Assembly (NCBI GenBank): GCA_016703785.1
Contig: JADJBM010000014.1
Coordinates: 62,001 to 126,000, forward strand
From: Betaproteobacteria bacterium
GTDB taxonomy: Bacteria; Pseudomonadota; Gammaproteobacteria; Burkholderiales; Rhodocyclaceae
Direction of reading: 5' to 3'
DNA: 64,000 nt
Positions 19,100 to 29,578 of this stretch are shown in pieces. Made by a program: the position numbers and the translations under genes. The number at the start of each line of letters is the position of its first letter. Within the stretch, counting starts at the first letter, position 1. The notes below the pieces were generated by a model that saw only the letters and a program-made list of their open reading frames with translations, ran no database searches and was not told the DNA's origin.

Positions 19100-19795
19100 C
19101 TACGCCGACAAACTTGCCTGGTCGACACGTATCCCCGCTCCCATGGTGCTGGAAACGGAGATTTTTCTCAGGTACTGTCCTTTGCTGGTGGCCGGTTTGG
19201 CCTTATTGAGTGCATCGATCAGCGCCGACACATTCTGCTGCAACTGCTCGACCGAGAACGAGGCACGGCCAATCGTGCATTGCACAATGCCGCCCTTGTC
19301 AGTGCGATACTGCACCTGACCTGCCTTCGCGTTCTTTACTGCCGTAGCGACATCCATCGTCACCGTACCAACCTTCGGGTTGGGCATGAGGCCACGCGGG
19401 CCAAGTATCTGGCCGAGTGCGCCAACCACCTTCATCGCATCCGGCGTAGCGATGACTACGTCGAAATTCATCTTGCCTTCCTTGACCTGGGCTGCAAGAT
19501 CATCGAAGCCGACGATGTCCGCACCGGCGTCCTTAGCTGCCTGGGCCTTGTCGCCCTGAGCAAAGACTGCAACCCGCATTTTCTTCCCTGTGCCAGCCGG
19601 CAATACGACGGAACCGCGCACCAACTGGTCGGATTTCTTGGCATCGACGCCGAGGTTCACGGCAACATCGACAGCCTCATCGAATTTAGCAGTGGCACAT
19701 TCCTTGACGAGAGTGAGTGCCTCGACTACGGAATAAGCCTTGTTGCGATCTACCTTGGCGCGCAGCGCAGCAGTGCGTTTGGAGAGTTTTGTCAT
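19100..19795 (-). CDS. rplA: 50S ribosomal protein L1
   Basis: L1 (231 residues) forms the mobile stalk near the E-site and is the translational repressor of the rplKA operon in E. coli. The MTKLSKRTAALRAKVDR-type N-terminus and GRLGxxLGPRGLMPNPKVGTVT-like segment (LGQILGPRGLMPNPK) are diagnostic. Its ATG directly abuts the rplK stop codon (TAA then ATG), which strongly implies translational coupling with L11. Confidence 0.98.
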   Translation of the reverse strand: MTKLSKRTAALRAKVDRNKAYSVVEALTLVKECATAKFDEAVDVAVNLGVDAKKSDQLVRGSVVLPAGTGKKMRVAVFAQGDKAQAAKDAGADIVGFDDLAAQVKEGKMNFDVVIATPDAMKVVGALGQILGPRGLMPNPKVGTVTMDVATAVKNAKAGQVQYRTDKGGIVQCTIGRASFSVEQLQQNVSALIDALNKAKPATSKGQYLRKISVSSTMGAGIRVDQASLSA

Positions 19796-20227
19796 TTACA
19801 TGCCCTCTACGGTAACACCCATGCTGCGAGCGCTGCCTGCAACAGTGCGCATGGCGGCTTCCAGGTCGGCGGCAGTGAGGTCTTTCATTTTCGCCTTGGC
19901 GATTTCCTCGACTTGTGCGCGGGTCAGTTTGCCCACCTTGTCGGTATGCGGCTTAGCTGAACCCCTGTCAATCTTGGCAGCCTTCTTGATGAGCACGGAC
20001 GCCGGCGGCGTCTTCATGATGAATGTAAAGCTCTTATCCGCAAAGGCAGTAATCACTACGGGAATCGGCAGTCCGGGCTCAACACCCTGCGTCTGGGCAT
20101 TGAACGCCTTGCAGAATTCCATGATGTTGAGGCCGCGCTGACCCAGCGCAGGACCGATCGGTGGCGAGGGATTCGCCTTGCCAGCCGGCACTTGCAATTT
20201 AATGAAACCGACTATCTTCTTGGCCAT
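19796..20227 (-). CDS. rplK: 50S ribosomal protein L11
   Basis: L11 (143 residues) binds the GTPase-associated centre of 23S rRNA, affects factor binding and is required for RelA activation. The N-terminus KIVGFIKLQVPAGKANPSPPIGPALGQRG is an unmistakable family signature, as is the KTPPASVLIKKAA segment. It follows nusG by 113 bases; that spacer contains two short stems (GGACGG/CCGTCC and CCGGAT/ATCCGG) but no clear T-tract. Confidence 0.98.
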   Translation of the reverse strand: MAKKIVGFIKLQVPAGKANPSPPIGPALGQRGLNIMEFCKAFNAQTQGVEPGLPIPVVITAFADKSFTFIMKTPPASVLIKKAAKIDRGSAKPHTDKVGKLTRAQVEEIAKAKMKDLTAADLEAAMRTVAGSARSMGVTVEGM

Positions 20228-20340
20228 ATTGGCTCCTGTTAAGTGAGTAGTAACGCGCTTTCGTCAACCTACTTGCGCTCCTCTGCCGAAATGCTCTCCC
20301 GGATCAGCAATCCGGAGGACGGTCCCGACTCCGTCCGAAA

Positions 20341-20874
20341 CTACGCCTTCTCGACCTGCGAGAACTCCAGTTCGACCGGCGTCGAGCGGCCGAAAATGGT
20401 TACGGCCACACGCAGTTTGCTCTTTTCGTAATTTATGTCTTCCACCGTGCCGTTGAAGTCGGTGAAAGGGCCTTCCTTGACCCTTACCATTTCACCAACC
20501 TCATACAGTACCTTGGGCTTCGGTTTCTCGACGCCTTCCTGCATCTGCTGCATGATCTTGGCGACTTCCTTTTCGGAGATCGGCGTCGGTTTGGTGGCGG
20601 TACCACCGACGAATCCGGTCACTTTGGAAGTGTTCTTCACCAAATGCCAAGTGTCGTCGTCCATCTCCATCTCCACCAGCACATAGCCAGGAAAGAACTT
20701 GCGTTCGGAGATGCTTTTCTGGCCGGATTTCATCTCGACCACCTCCTCGACCGGCACTAGAATCTGGCCGAATTTTTCTTCCATGCCTGCCCGTTTGATA
20801 CGTTCAGTCAGGGCGCGCAACACAGACTTCTCGAAGCCTGAATAGGCATGCACAACGTACCAGCGCTTGGTCAT
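20341..20874 (-). CDS. nusG: Transcription termination/antitermination factor NusG
   Basis: NusG (177 residues) binds RNA polymerase through its N-terminal domain and Rho or S10 through its C-terminal KOW domain. The NGN start MTKRWYVVHAYSGFEKSV and the C-terminal VGEMVRVKEGPFTDFNGTVE are characteristic. I chose the ATG at 20874, which overlaps the secE stop in an ATGA and has a GGAAG ribosome-binding site, over a longer reading that would overlap secE by 160 bases. Confidence 0.98.
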   Translation of the reverse strand: MTKRWYVVHAYSGFEKSVLRALTERIKRAGMEEKFGQILVPVEEVVEMKSGQKSISERKFFPGYVLVEMEMDDDTWHLVKNTSKVTGFVGGTATKPTPISEKEVAKIMQQMQEGVEKPKPKVLYEVGEMVRVKEGPFTDFNGTVEDINYEKSKLRVAVTIFGRSTPVELEFSQVEKA

Positions 20875-21224
20875 GATTTCTTCCATCCCAGAATCAGATC
20901 GTAGAGAACCCATTCCAGGCTCTTGTCGGTCAGCCACAGGAAAACCGCCATGACAACGACAAATGCAAACACTACGCCGGTGGTCTGCATGGTTTCCTTG
21001 CGGGATGGCCAAGCCACCTTCTTGGTCTCTGTCCATGCTTCCTGACTGAAGGCGAAGAAACGCTGCCCCGGATTTGTAAACCAGGCAATCGCTGCGCCAG
21101 CAATTACGCCCGTCATGACGGATAACACGCGCAGGATCAACGCTGCTTCAGCCAGCAGATAGAAACCCGCAACGCCCGCAGCCACCAACAACAGTGCCAG
21201 CGCGAACTTGATTTTGTCGGCCAT
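20871..21224 (-). CDS. secE: Preprotein translocase subunit SecE
   Basis: SecE clamps SecY in the Sec translocon of the inner membrane. The 117-residue protein has three hydrophobic segments (about residues 6-25, 28-50 and 83-105) and the conserved cytoplasmic motif before the last one, AWTETKKVAWPSRKETMQTT. This is the three-span form seen in many proteobacteria. I use the ATG at 21224; a longer frame would run into tRNA-Trp. Its stop overlaps the nusG start by 4 bases. Confidence 0.96.
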   Translation of the reverse strand: MADKIKFALALLLVAAGVAGFYLLAEAALILRVLSVMTGVIAGAAIAWFTNPGQRFFAFSQEAWTETKKVAWPSRKETMQTTGVVFAFVVVMAVFLWLTDKSLEWVLYDLILGWKKS

Positions 21225-21245
21225 TACTCTCGCCTTAAGTTCTGT

Positions 21246-21321
21246 TGGCAGGGGCAGAGGGTCTCGAACCCCCAACCTTCGGTTTTGGAGACCGACGCTC
21301 TGCCAATTGAGCTATGCCCCT
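21246..21321 (-). tRNA. tRNA-Trp (CCA)
   Basis: 76 bases with a 7-bp acceptor stem AGGGGCA/TGCCCCT, D-arm GCTCAATTGGCAGAGC, anticodon stem TCGGT/ACCGA with loop CTCCAAA (anticodon CCA), a GGTTCGAGACC-type T-arm and an encoded CCA end. It lies between tuf copy 2 and secE, a conserved place for tRNA-Trp in proteobacteria, so it is probably processed from the tuf-secE transcript. Confidence 0.97.
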
Positions 21322-21377
21322 GCGGCAGAGACTACGAGGCATCCCAAGGGTCGGGGTGCCTCTCGTTCACGCATCGA

Positions 21378-22568
<1,191 letters not shown>

Positions 22569-22620
22569 GTCGTTACCTGTCCCAAAAAGTCAGAAACCAA
22601 AACAAAAAATTCAGCGCTAT

Positions 22621-22695
22621 TGGTGCCCATGGCGTGGATTGAACACGCGACCTCTCCCTTACCAAGGGAGTGCTCTGCCACTGAGCTACATGGGC
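22621..22695 (-). tRNA. tRNA-Thr (GGT)
   Basis: 75 bases with acceptor stem GCCCATG/CATGGGC, anticodon stem CTCCC/GGGAG with loop TTGGTAA (anticodon GGT), T-arm GCGTGTTCAATCCACGC and encoded CCA. Third tRNA of the tRNA-tuf operon, 52 bases before tuf copy 2. Confidence 0.97.
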
Positions 22696-22709
22696 GGTTA
22701 AACTGCCGC

Positions 22710-22783
<74 letters not shown>

Positions 22784-22837
22784 CCGCCGTCACCACTCCA
22801 AGGACCCGCCGTTGCCATGCCAGCCCTCTTTTTCTGC

Positions 22838-22922
<85 letters not shown>

Positions 22923-22935
22923 AGCGAAACCGCGA

Positions 22936-22964
22936 ATTTTGCTTGTTTTCATCAAAAAAGTCAA
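22936..22964 (-). promoter_or_regulatory. Promoter of the tRNA-Tyr/Gly/Thr-tuf operon
   Basis: Minus strand TTGACT (22964-22959), 17-base spacer, CAAAAT (22941-22936), about 14 bases before the mature tRNA-Tyr 5' end. The region after the -10 (TCGCGG) is GC-rich, the type of discriminator linked to stringent control of stable RNA genes. The rest of 22923-23085 holds no gene and separates this operon from the divergent plus-strand gene at 23086. Confidence 0.72.
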
Positions 22965-23085
22965 ACATCTGTCGGATCAAGCGAGAAAATCGCTTGGGGC
23001 CATAAACACTTCGACTGACATGGCTTATGCACCCGGATCCCGGCTGCGGCGTAGAATCGATGCTTCACTCTGGATTGAACTGAAA

Positions 23086-23685
23086 ATGAGCATCCCTAAT
23101 TTGAATTCTCATGCCCTCGACACCCTTTTCCTGCAAGCCAGAACTCACAATGACTGGCTGGACAAGCCTGTAAAGGATGCCCTGCTACGACAGATTTGGG
23201 ACCTGGCACGGATGGGGCCAACCTCAGCGAACTGCAGTCCGATACGGATTGTCATTATTCAATCTCAGGAAGCCAAGGACCGCTTGCTTCCGGCTCTGCT
23301 GGAAGGCAACCGGGCAAAAACCCAGGCAGCGCCCGTCACGGCCGTCTTCGGCAATGACAGTCAGTTTTACGATCTGCTACCCATGTTGTTTCCGCATACC
23401 GACGCCCGCGTCTGGTTTGCCGGTCCCGGCAAGGAGGCTATCGCCTCGACCACGGCCTTCCGCAACGGCACGCTACAGGCCGCCTATTTCATGCTTGCTG
23501 CACGTGCCGTGGGTTTGGACTGCGGCCCGATGTCCGGCTTCGACAATGAGGCAGTGGACCGCGAATTCTTCCCCGGCGGTCGAATCAAGTCGAATTTCAT
23601 CTGCAATCTCGGCTACGGCGATCCAAACCGTTTGTTCCCGCGCAGCCCAAGGCTGGAGTTCGAGGAGGCATGCAGCATCGCATGA
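23086..23685 (+). CDS. Nitroreductase-family protein, RutE/malonic semialdehyde reductase-like
   Basis: A 199-residue FMN-dependent nitroreductase-fold protein. The N-terminal half (ARTHNDWLDKPVKDALLRQIWDLARMGPTSANCSPIRIVII) and the C-terminal GGRIKSNFICNLGYGDPNRLFPRSPRL closely resemble the RutE/HadB branch, which in E. coli reduces malonic semialdehyde to 3-hydroxypropionate in pyrimidine degradation. No other rut gene is nearby, so the actual substrate is open. I chose the ATG at 23086 (MSIPNLNSHALDTLF); a longer reading would run back through tRNA-Tyr. It ends 16 bases before the next gene and is probably co-transcribed with it. Confidence 0.85.
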   Translation: MSIPNLNSHALDTLFLQARTHNDWLDKPVKDALLRQIWDLARMGPTSANCSPIRIVIIQSQEAKDRLLPALLEGNRAKTQAAPVTAVFGNDSQFYDLLPMLFPHTDARVWFAGPGKEAIASTTAFRNGTLQAAYFMLAARAVGLDCGPMSGFDNEAVDREFFPGGRIKSNFICNLGYGDPNRLFPRSPRLEFEEACSIA

Positions 23686-23701
23686 GAGTGAGGGCTTATT
23701 T

Positions 23702-25099
23702 ATGAATCAGCCATACTTACCCCATCTGCCTCTTCCGGCGGCCTTGGTAAAGGAACTGGGGCAGCGCTTCGGAAAGCGCTTCTCGACCAGCCAGGCGGTT
23801 CGCGACCAGCACGGCCGCGACGAATCCGTGCACCCTGCTGCCGCGCCCGATGCGGTCGTGTTTGCGGAATCCACTGACGATGTCGCCGAAGCCGTGCGAC
23901 TGTGCCACACCTACCGGGTACCCATCATCCCATTTGGCGCGGGCAGCTCGGTCGAAGGCCATCTCCTTGCCATCCATGGCGGGGTAAACATCGACCTCAC
24001 CGGCATGAACCGCATCATCACAGTGCACAGGGAAGATCTCGATGCCACAGTGCAACCAGGGGTGACTCGCAAGCAACTCAATGCCGAACTTCATGACACC
24101 GGCCTGTTCTTCCCCATCGACCCCGGCGCCGACGCCTCAATGGGCGGCATGGCCGCCACGCGCGCGTCCGGCACCAACGCCGTACGCTACGGCACCATGC
24201 GCGAGAATGTGCTCGGCATGACCGTTGTTCTTGCCGACGGTCGCATCATCCGTACCGGCGGTCGAGCACGCAAATCTTCCGCCGGCTACGACCTGACGCG
24301 ACTATTCATCGGCTCGGAGGGAACGCTCGGGATCATCACAGAGCTGACGGTCAAGCTGTATCCCGTGCCGGAAGCCATTTCCAGCGCAGTCTGCGCCTTC
24401 CCGAGCGTAGACGCTGCGGTCGATACCGTCATCCAGACCATTCAGCTCGGCGTGCCGGTGGCGCGCATCGAACTGCTCGACACCCTGACCATTTCCGCAG
24501 TGAACCGCTACAGCAAGACCACCCTGAAGGAGGCGCCGACGCTGTTCTTCGAATTCCACGGCTCGCCAACGAGCGTCGAGGAGCAAGCCACTACAGTGCA
24601 GGCGCTTGCCCTGGATCAGGGCGGCATGAATTTCGAGTGGGCGACCCGTCCCGAGGACCGTTCACGGCTTTGGCAGGCCCGGCACGACGCCTACTTCGCC
24701 TGTCTGCAACTGAAGCCTGGTTCGCGAGCCTTTCCCACCGACGTCTGTGTGCCGATATCGCGCTTGGCTGAGTGCATTCACGCCACCAACGAGGACATTG
24801 CCCGCAGTTCCCTTCCCATCGCGCTCTTCGGTCACGTCGGGGACGGCAACTTCCATCTGGTGGTGCTGATAGATCCGGCCAATCCGCAGGATGTGACGGA
24901 AGCAGAGTCAATCAACAACGCAGTCGTGGAGCGTGCGCTGTCCATGGAAGGCACCTGTACCGGCGAGCACGGCGTGGGCATCGGCAAGCAGAAGTTCCTC
25001 GTCGCGGAGCACGGTGAAGGCGCTGTCGAGGTCATGCGTGCGCTGAAGCGCGCCCTGGATCCGGACAACCTGCTCAATCCGGGAAAGATCCTGCCTTGA
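23702..25099 (+). CDS. FAD-linked D-lactate/glycolate-type dehydrogenase
   Basis: A 465-residue VAO/PCMH-fold flavoprotein. The FAD-binding type 4 domain occupies about residues 50-230, with the pyrophosphate-binding GAGSSVEGHL, the DPGADASMGGMAATRASGTNAVRYG segment and GSEGTLGIITELTVKL. The C-terminal oxidase domain carries GHVGDGNFH (substrate/metal site) and the terminal GEHGVGIGKQKFL ... LDPDNLLNPGKILP signature. This pattern is shared by LDHD-type D-lactate dehydrogenases and GlcD. The ones without GlcE/GlcF partners, as here, are usually D-lactate:cytochrome c type, so I prefer that, but the substrate is not proven. Confidence 0.88.
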   Translation: MNQPYLPHLPLPAALVKELGQRFGKRFSTSQAVRDQHGRDESVHPAAAPDAVVFAESTDDVAEAVRLCHTYRVPIIPFGAGSSVEGHLLAIHGGVNIDLTGMNRIITVHREDLDATVQPGVTRKQLNAELHDTGLFFPIDPGADASMGGMAATRASGTNAVRYGTMRENVLGMTVVLADGRIIRTGGRARKSSAGYDLTRLFIGSEGTLGIITELTVKLYPVPEAISSAVCAFPSVDAAVDTVIQTIQLGVPVARIELLDTLTISAVNRYSKTTLKEAPTLFFEFHGSPTSVEEQATTVQALALDQGGMNFEWATRPEDRSRLWQARHDAYFACLQLKPGSRAFPTDVCVPISRLAECIHATNEDIARSSLPIALFGHVGDGNFHLVVLIDPANPQDVTEAESINNAVVERALSMEGTCTGEHGVGIGKQKFLVAEHGEGAVEVMRALKRALDPDNLLNPGKILP

Positions 25100-25225
25100 T
25101 TTGAGTAGCTCCTGACGTCGTGTTAAATTGCGGACGGCTGGCGCTCACGAGGTGCTCAGCCGAGCTGGGCAGCGATTAGCGAAAGCCCACGCCAAAAACA
25201 CGATTTTTTGCGGAGGAGACACCTT

Positions 25226-28200
25226 ATGGCGGAAACCGCCTCTTCGGCTCGTTCCGGGCCGGATACCGATATCACCCTCGACACCAAGTTTACCCGGGAA
25301 TCCGGCCGCATCTACCTGTCCGGCACCCAGGCGCTCGCCCGCCTTCCCATGATGCAGCGGCAACGCGATCTCGCCGCAGGGCTCAACACCGCAGGTTTCA
25401 TATCCGGCTACCGCGGGTCACCGCTGGGGGGGCTCGATCTGACGCTGTGGCATGCAAGAGAACACCTCGATGCTCACCATGTGAAATTCCAACCCGGGGT
25501 GAATGAAGACTTGGCCGCTACGGCCATTTGGGGCACGCAACAGGTCAATCTTTTCCCCGGCGCCCGATACGACGGCGTTTTTGCTCTGTGGTACGGAAAG
25601 GGGCCGGGGGTCGACCGTTGCGGCGACGTCTTCCGCCATGCCAATGCCGCCGGCACATCAGTTTACGGCGGCGTTCTTGCCGTCGCCGGCGACGATCACG
25701 CCGCGCGCTCTTCCACCGTGCCACATCAAACCGAGCACGCCTTCAAGGCGGTGATGATGCCGGTCCTGGCACCTTCCAGCGTACAAGACTACCTCGATCT
25801 CGGCTTGCATGGCTGGGCCATGTCGCGCTATTCCGGTTGCTGGGTCGCCTTCAAGGCGGTGGCCGACACGGTGGAATCGTCTGCGTCGGTTTACATCGAT
25901 CCGCATCGCATCGAAATCGTCCGGCCCGACTATCCCCTGCCGCCAAGCGGGCTCAACATTCGCTGGCCGGATGACCGTTTGGTGCAGGAAGAACGGTTGC
26001 TGCACCACAAGCTCTATGCCGCATTGGCCTATGCCCGAGCTAACCGCCTCAACCAGGTCATCATCGACAGTCCGAACCCGCGATTGGGCATCATCACCTG
26101 CGGCAAATCCTACCTGGACGTGCGCCAGGCCTTCGACGATCTCGGAATCGACGAGCGGCTGGCCGCCGAAATCGGCATCCGGCTCTACAAGGTCGGCATG
26201 GTCTGGCCGCTCGAATCCGCCGGCGTACGGCAATTCGCCGAAGGGCTGGAGGAAATACTCGTCGTCGAGGAAAAACGCCAACTCATCGAGTACCAGCTCA
26301 AGGAAGAACTCTATAACTGGCGTGAGGATGTGCGTCCGCGCGTCGTCGGGAAATTCGACGAGAAAGGCGAATGGGGCCAGCCCCACGGCGACTGGCTGCT
26401 GCCGGCCTGCGGCGAACTGACGCCGGCCATGATTGCCCGCGTCATCGCCGCGCGCATCGGCCGATATGTCACCTCCGACCGCATCAAGGCACGCCTCGCC
26501 TTTCTCGAGGCCAAGGAACGAGCGCTGGAGAAGTCCGTCATCCCTGTCCAGCGAATCCCGCATTTCTGCTCGGGTTGCCCGCACAACACCTCCACCCGCG
26601 TGCCGGAGGGCAGCCGCGCGCTCGCCGGCATCGGTTGCCATTTCATGGCGACCTGGATGAACCGCAGCACTGAAACATTCTCCCACATGGGCGGCGAAGG
26701 CGTGGCCTGGGTCGGCCAGGCACCCTTCACGGAAACCCGGCACGTCTTCGCCAACCTCGGCGACGGCACCTACTTCCACTCCGGCCTGCTCGCCATTCGC
26801 CAGGCTGTCGCCGCCGGCCACCCGATCACCTACAAGATCCTCTACAACGACGCGGTCGCCATGACCGGCGGCCAGCCGGTGGATGGCAGTCTCAGCGTGC
26901 CGCAGATCGCACGCCAGCTGGAAGCCGAAGGCGTGCAGAAGATCATGGTCGTCACGGATGGCACGGAGCGCGCTTATGGCGCCTCAAACCTGCCCCCGGA
27001 TGTGCCGATGCGCCATCGCGACGAGATGGACCAGATCCAGCGCGAATTGCGTAACCACCCCGGGGTCTCGGCACTCATCTACGATCAGACCTGTGCGGCA
27101 GAGAAGCGCCGGCGCAGGAAACGCGGCAAGCTTGCCGATCCGGCAAGGCGGGTCTTCATCAACGAGGCTGTTTGTGAAGGCTGCGGCGACTGTTCAGAAA
27201 AATCCAACTGCCTCGCCGTAGCCCCGATCGAAACGGAGTTCGGTCGCAAGCGCACCATAGACCAATCCGCCTGCAACAAGGACTACACTTGCCTCAACGG
27301 CTTCTGCCCCAGTTTCGTCACTATCGAAGGCGGACAATTGAGGAAAGGTCGGGCCCTGCGGACTGACGAGAGCGGCTTCACCGATCTGCCCGAGCCGGCA
27401 CTGGCGGATACAGCAAAACCGTGGGGCATCCTCATCACCGGCGTCGGCGGCACTGGCGTCATCACCATCGGTGCGTTGATCGGCATGGCGGCCCACCTGG
27501 ATGGCAAGGGCGTCACCGCGCTGGACATGACCGGTCTGGCGCAGAAATTCGGCGCCGTCTTCTCCCATGTGAGGATCGCCGATCGGCCGGAGGACATTCA
27601 CGCCGTACGCGTGGCAGCCGGCGAAGCCGATGCCGTCATTGGGGGCGACATCGTGGTTACCGCCAATACCGAGGCTTTGGCCAAGATGCGGGCTGGCGTG
27701 ACGCTTGCGGTGGTGAATTGCGCGGAAACGCCGACGGCGGAGTTCATTCGCAACCCGGACTGGCAGTTTCCCCTGGCAAGAATGCAGCAGACCATTGTCG
27801 AGGCGGGCGGCGAGGGCCGCGTCGATTTCATCGACGCCAGCAATCTCGCCACCACACTGATGGGAGACGCCATTTTCAGCAATCTATTCCTGCTGGGCTA
27901 TGCCTGGCAGAAGGGGATGGTCCCGATCTCACGCACAGCGCTAGAACAGGCCATTGAGCTCAATGGGGTCGCGGTCGAGGCCAATCGAAAGGCTTTCCTG
28001 TGGGGCCGCCGCGCGGCCCACGACCGCAGCACCGTCGAGCGATTCGCCCGCCCTGCCGAAATCCTCGACCTGCCTCGCGTCAAAACCCTCGATGACATCG
28101 TTGCGCAGCGCGCAGAATTCCTTACGGCCTACCAGGATGCTGCCTACGCCGCCCGTTACCGCTCGCTGGTGGACAAGGTGCGCGCTGCGGAAGCGCCGTT

Positions 28201-28738
28201 CGACGCCACGCGTCTAACCGAGGCGGTTGCACGAAATTACTTCAAGCTGCTCGCCGTAAAGGATGAATACGAGGTGGCGCGGTTGCATGCCGACCCGGCA
28301 TTCCTGGCGCGGATCTCGGCAATTTTCGAAGGGGACTACCGGCTCAACTTCCATTTGGCGCCACCTCTGCTGGCAAAATCCGATCCCGCCACCGGCGTGC
28401 CCAGAAAGCGTGCCTACGGGCAATGGATGCTGACGGTTTTCCGCTGGCTGGCCAAACTCAAGATCCTGCGCGGCGGCGCGCTGGATCTGTTCAGCAAGAC
28501 GGAGGAGCGGCGCCTCGAGCGGCGCCTCATTGCGGAATATGAGCAAGACATGATCGATATGCTTATGCTTCTGGAGGCCGCGAATCTCGACACCGCCATT
28601 GAGCGCGCCAGCCTGCCCGAGCACATCCGCGGCTTCGGCCACATCAAGCTTCGATCGGCCGAGGCGGCACAGAAGAGACGACTGGAACTGCAGGCGACAT
28701 GGGGCAAGCCCGATGTGCCTGCAACAAGAGCGGCCTGA
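25226..28738 (+). CDS. Fused indolepyruvate:ferredoxin oxidoreductase (IorAB-like)
   Basis: A 1170-residue single-chain 2-oxoacid:ferredoxin oxidoreductase. The N-terminal pyrimidine-binding region contains SGYRGSPLGGLD. The central TPP-binding part has HFCSGCPHNTSTRVPEGS and the ANLGDGTYFHSG / YNDAVAMTGGQPVDG motif. A ferredoxin-like Cys cluster CEGCGDCSEKSNC ... CNKDYTCLNGFCP follows, and the gamma-type domain begins GVGGTGVITIGALIGMAA. Such enzymes oxidatively decarboxylate aryl-pyruvates (indolepyruvate, phenylpyruvate) to arylacetyl-CoA. GGAGGAG at 25212-25218 supports the ATG at 25226. The arylacetate-type ligases further along may be linked functionally, which is inference. The 126 bases upstream hold no gene. 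Confidence 0.92.
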   Translation: MAETASSARSGPDTDITLDTKFTRESGRIYLSGTQALARLPMMQRQRDLAAGLNTAGFISGYRGSPLGGLDLTLWHAREHLDAHHVKFQPGVNEDLAATAIWGTQQVNLFPGARYDGVFALWYGKGPGVDRCGDVFRHANAAGTSVYGGVLAVAGDDHAARSSTVPHQTEHAFKAVMMPVLAPSSVQDYLDLGLHGWAMSRYSGCWVAFKAVADTVESSASVYIDPHRIEIVRPDYPLPPSGLNIRWPDDRLVQEERLLHHKLYAALAYARANRLNQVIIDSPNPRLGIITCGKSYLDVRQAFDDLGIDERLAAEIGIRLYKVGMVWPLESAGVRQFAEGLEEILVVEEKRQLIEYQLKEELYNWREDVRPRVVGKFDEKGEWGQPHGDWLLPACGELTPAMIARVIAARIGRYVTSDRIKARLAFLEAKERALEKSVIPVQRIPHFCSGCPHNTSTRVPEGSRALAGIGCHFMATWMNRSTETFSHMGGEGVAWVGQAPFTETRHVFANLGDGTYFHSGLLAIRQAVAAGHPITYKILYNDAVAMTGGQPVDGSLSVPQIARQLEAEGVQKIMVVTDGTERAYGASNLPPDVPMRHRDEMDQIQRELRNHPGVSALIYDQTCAAEKRRRRKRGKLADPARRVFINEAVCEGCGDCSEKSNCLAVAPIETEFGRKRTIDQSACNKDYTCLNGFCPSFVTIEGGQLRKGRALRTDESGFTDLPEPALADTAKPWGILITGVGGTGVITIGALIGMAAHLDGKGVTALDMTGLAQKFGAVFSHVRIADRPEDIHAVRVAAGEADAVIGGDIVVTANTEALAKMRAGVTLAVVNCAETPTAEFIRNPDWQFPLARMQQTIVEAGGEGRVDFIDASNLATTLMGDAIFSNLFLLGYAWQKGMVPISRTALEQAIELNGVAVEANRKAFLWGRRAAHDRSTVERFARPAEILDLPRVKTLDDIVAQRAEFLTAYQDAAYAARYRSLVDKVRAAEAPFDATRLTEAVARNYFKLLAVKDEYEVARLHADPAFLARISAIFEGDYRLNFHLAPPLLAKSDPATGVPRKRAYGQWMLTVFRWLAKLKILRGGALDLFSKTEERRLERRLIAEYEQDMIDMLMLLEAANLDTAIERASLPEHIRGFGHIKLRSAEAAQKRRLELQATWGKPDVPATRAA

Positions 28739-28747
28739 GGAGCAGGC

Positions 28748-29482
28748 TTGCCGGCACTCAAGGCCCTCGTCGCGCAACTGCTTGGCTGGACGCTGGCGTG
28801 GGCGCTCTTCGTCGTTCTTGGCCAACCCATCGCGCCCACCCTGGCCATGGCAGTCGTTCAGGGCGGCCTGGCGGCTGGCATCGGCGCGCTGCTGAAATCC
28901 GAGCGCTGGTGGATCGCCATCCATCTGGCGTTTTCGCCTGCGCTGGTCGCCGCCCTGCAACTGGATCTGCCGCCGACGTTCCATCTCGCCGTGCTGGCGG
29001 GGCTGACTTTGGTTTTCTGGACCACCTTCAGCGGCGAAGTGCCGTTATTCCTGTCCAGCCACGCTACGGCCGAAGCATTGCTCGCCCTCCTGCCGGAAAG
29101 ATCCGCCTGGCACGTGGTCGACCTCGGGGCCGGCACCGGAGCCCTTCTGCGCCGGCTGGCGCGAGAACGGCCGGATGCCAGTTTCACCGGGATCGAGCAC
29201 GCGCCATTTCCCTATCTCGCCGCGCGCTGGAACGCGCGCGGCCTCGCCAACTTCTCTGTCGAGCGAAGCGACATCTGGCGCCGCCGCCTGGACGAGATGG
29301 ATCTCGTATATGTCTTTCTCTCGCCGCGAGTGATGCCGCGTTTGTGGCAAAAGGCGCAGTCGGAAATGCGTCCTGGCACACTGCTGGTCAGCAGCAGCTT
29401 CCCGGTACCTGACGTCGTGCCCGAACGGGTCGTCGAGGTCCCCGACCGGCGCGGCACCCACCTCTTCTGCTATCGGATGTAG
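28748..29482 (+). CDS. Membrane-anchored class I SAM-dependent methyltransferase
   Basis: A 244-residue protein with a hydrophobic N-terminal third (about residues 1-95, three to four membrane segments) followed by a Rossmann methyltransferase domain: motif I VVDLGAGTGALL near residue 122, an acidic loop (FTGIEHAP) and a strand rich in hydrophobics (MDLVYVFLSP). The start is TTG at 28748, 9 bases after the preceding stop, with GAGGAG just upstream; no nearer ATG gives the membrane region. Substrate unknown; the spacing suggests co-transcription with the oxidoreductase. Confidence 0.75.
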   Translation: MPALKALVAQLLGWTLAWALFVVLGQPIAPTLAMAVVQGGLAAGIGALLKSERWWIAIHLAFSPALVAALQLDLPPTFHLAVLAGLTLVFWTTFSGEVPLFLSSHATAEALLALLPERSAWHVVDLGAGTGALLRRLARERPDASFTGIEHAPFPYLAARWNARGLANFSVERSDIWRRRLDEMDLVYVFLSPRVMPRLWQKAQSEMRPGTLLVSSSFPVPDVVPERVVEVPDRRGTHLFCYRM

Positions 29483-29578
29483 CTGGCATCCCGGGAATAG
29501 CCGGCAAATTCAGCTTCAATTCTCGATATTGACCTGGCGCCCGCCGGCCGATACTGCGACCATCACCAAGGATTCGAC

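Noticed and set aside
20875..21036. NusG extended by 54 residues
   Set aside because: It would overlap secE almost fully; the ATGA overlap at 20871-20874 is the natural junction.
21225..21275. Longer SecE start upstream of 21224
   Set aside because: The extra residues come from translating tRNA-Trp; the ATG at 21224 matches the family start.
25658..26821. A 387-codon minus-strand open frame
   Set aside because: Antisense to the indolepyruvate oxidoreductase, with low-complexity Asp/Gly/His composition and no ribosome-binding site.
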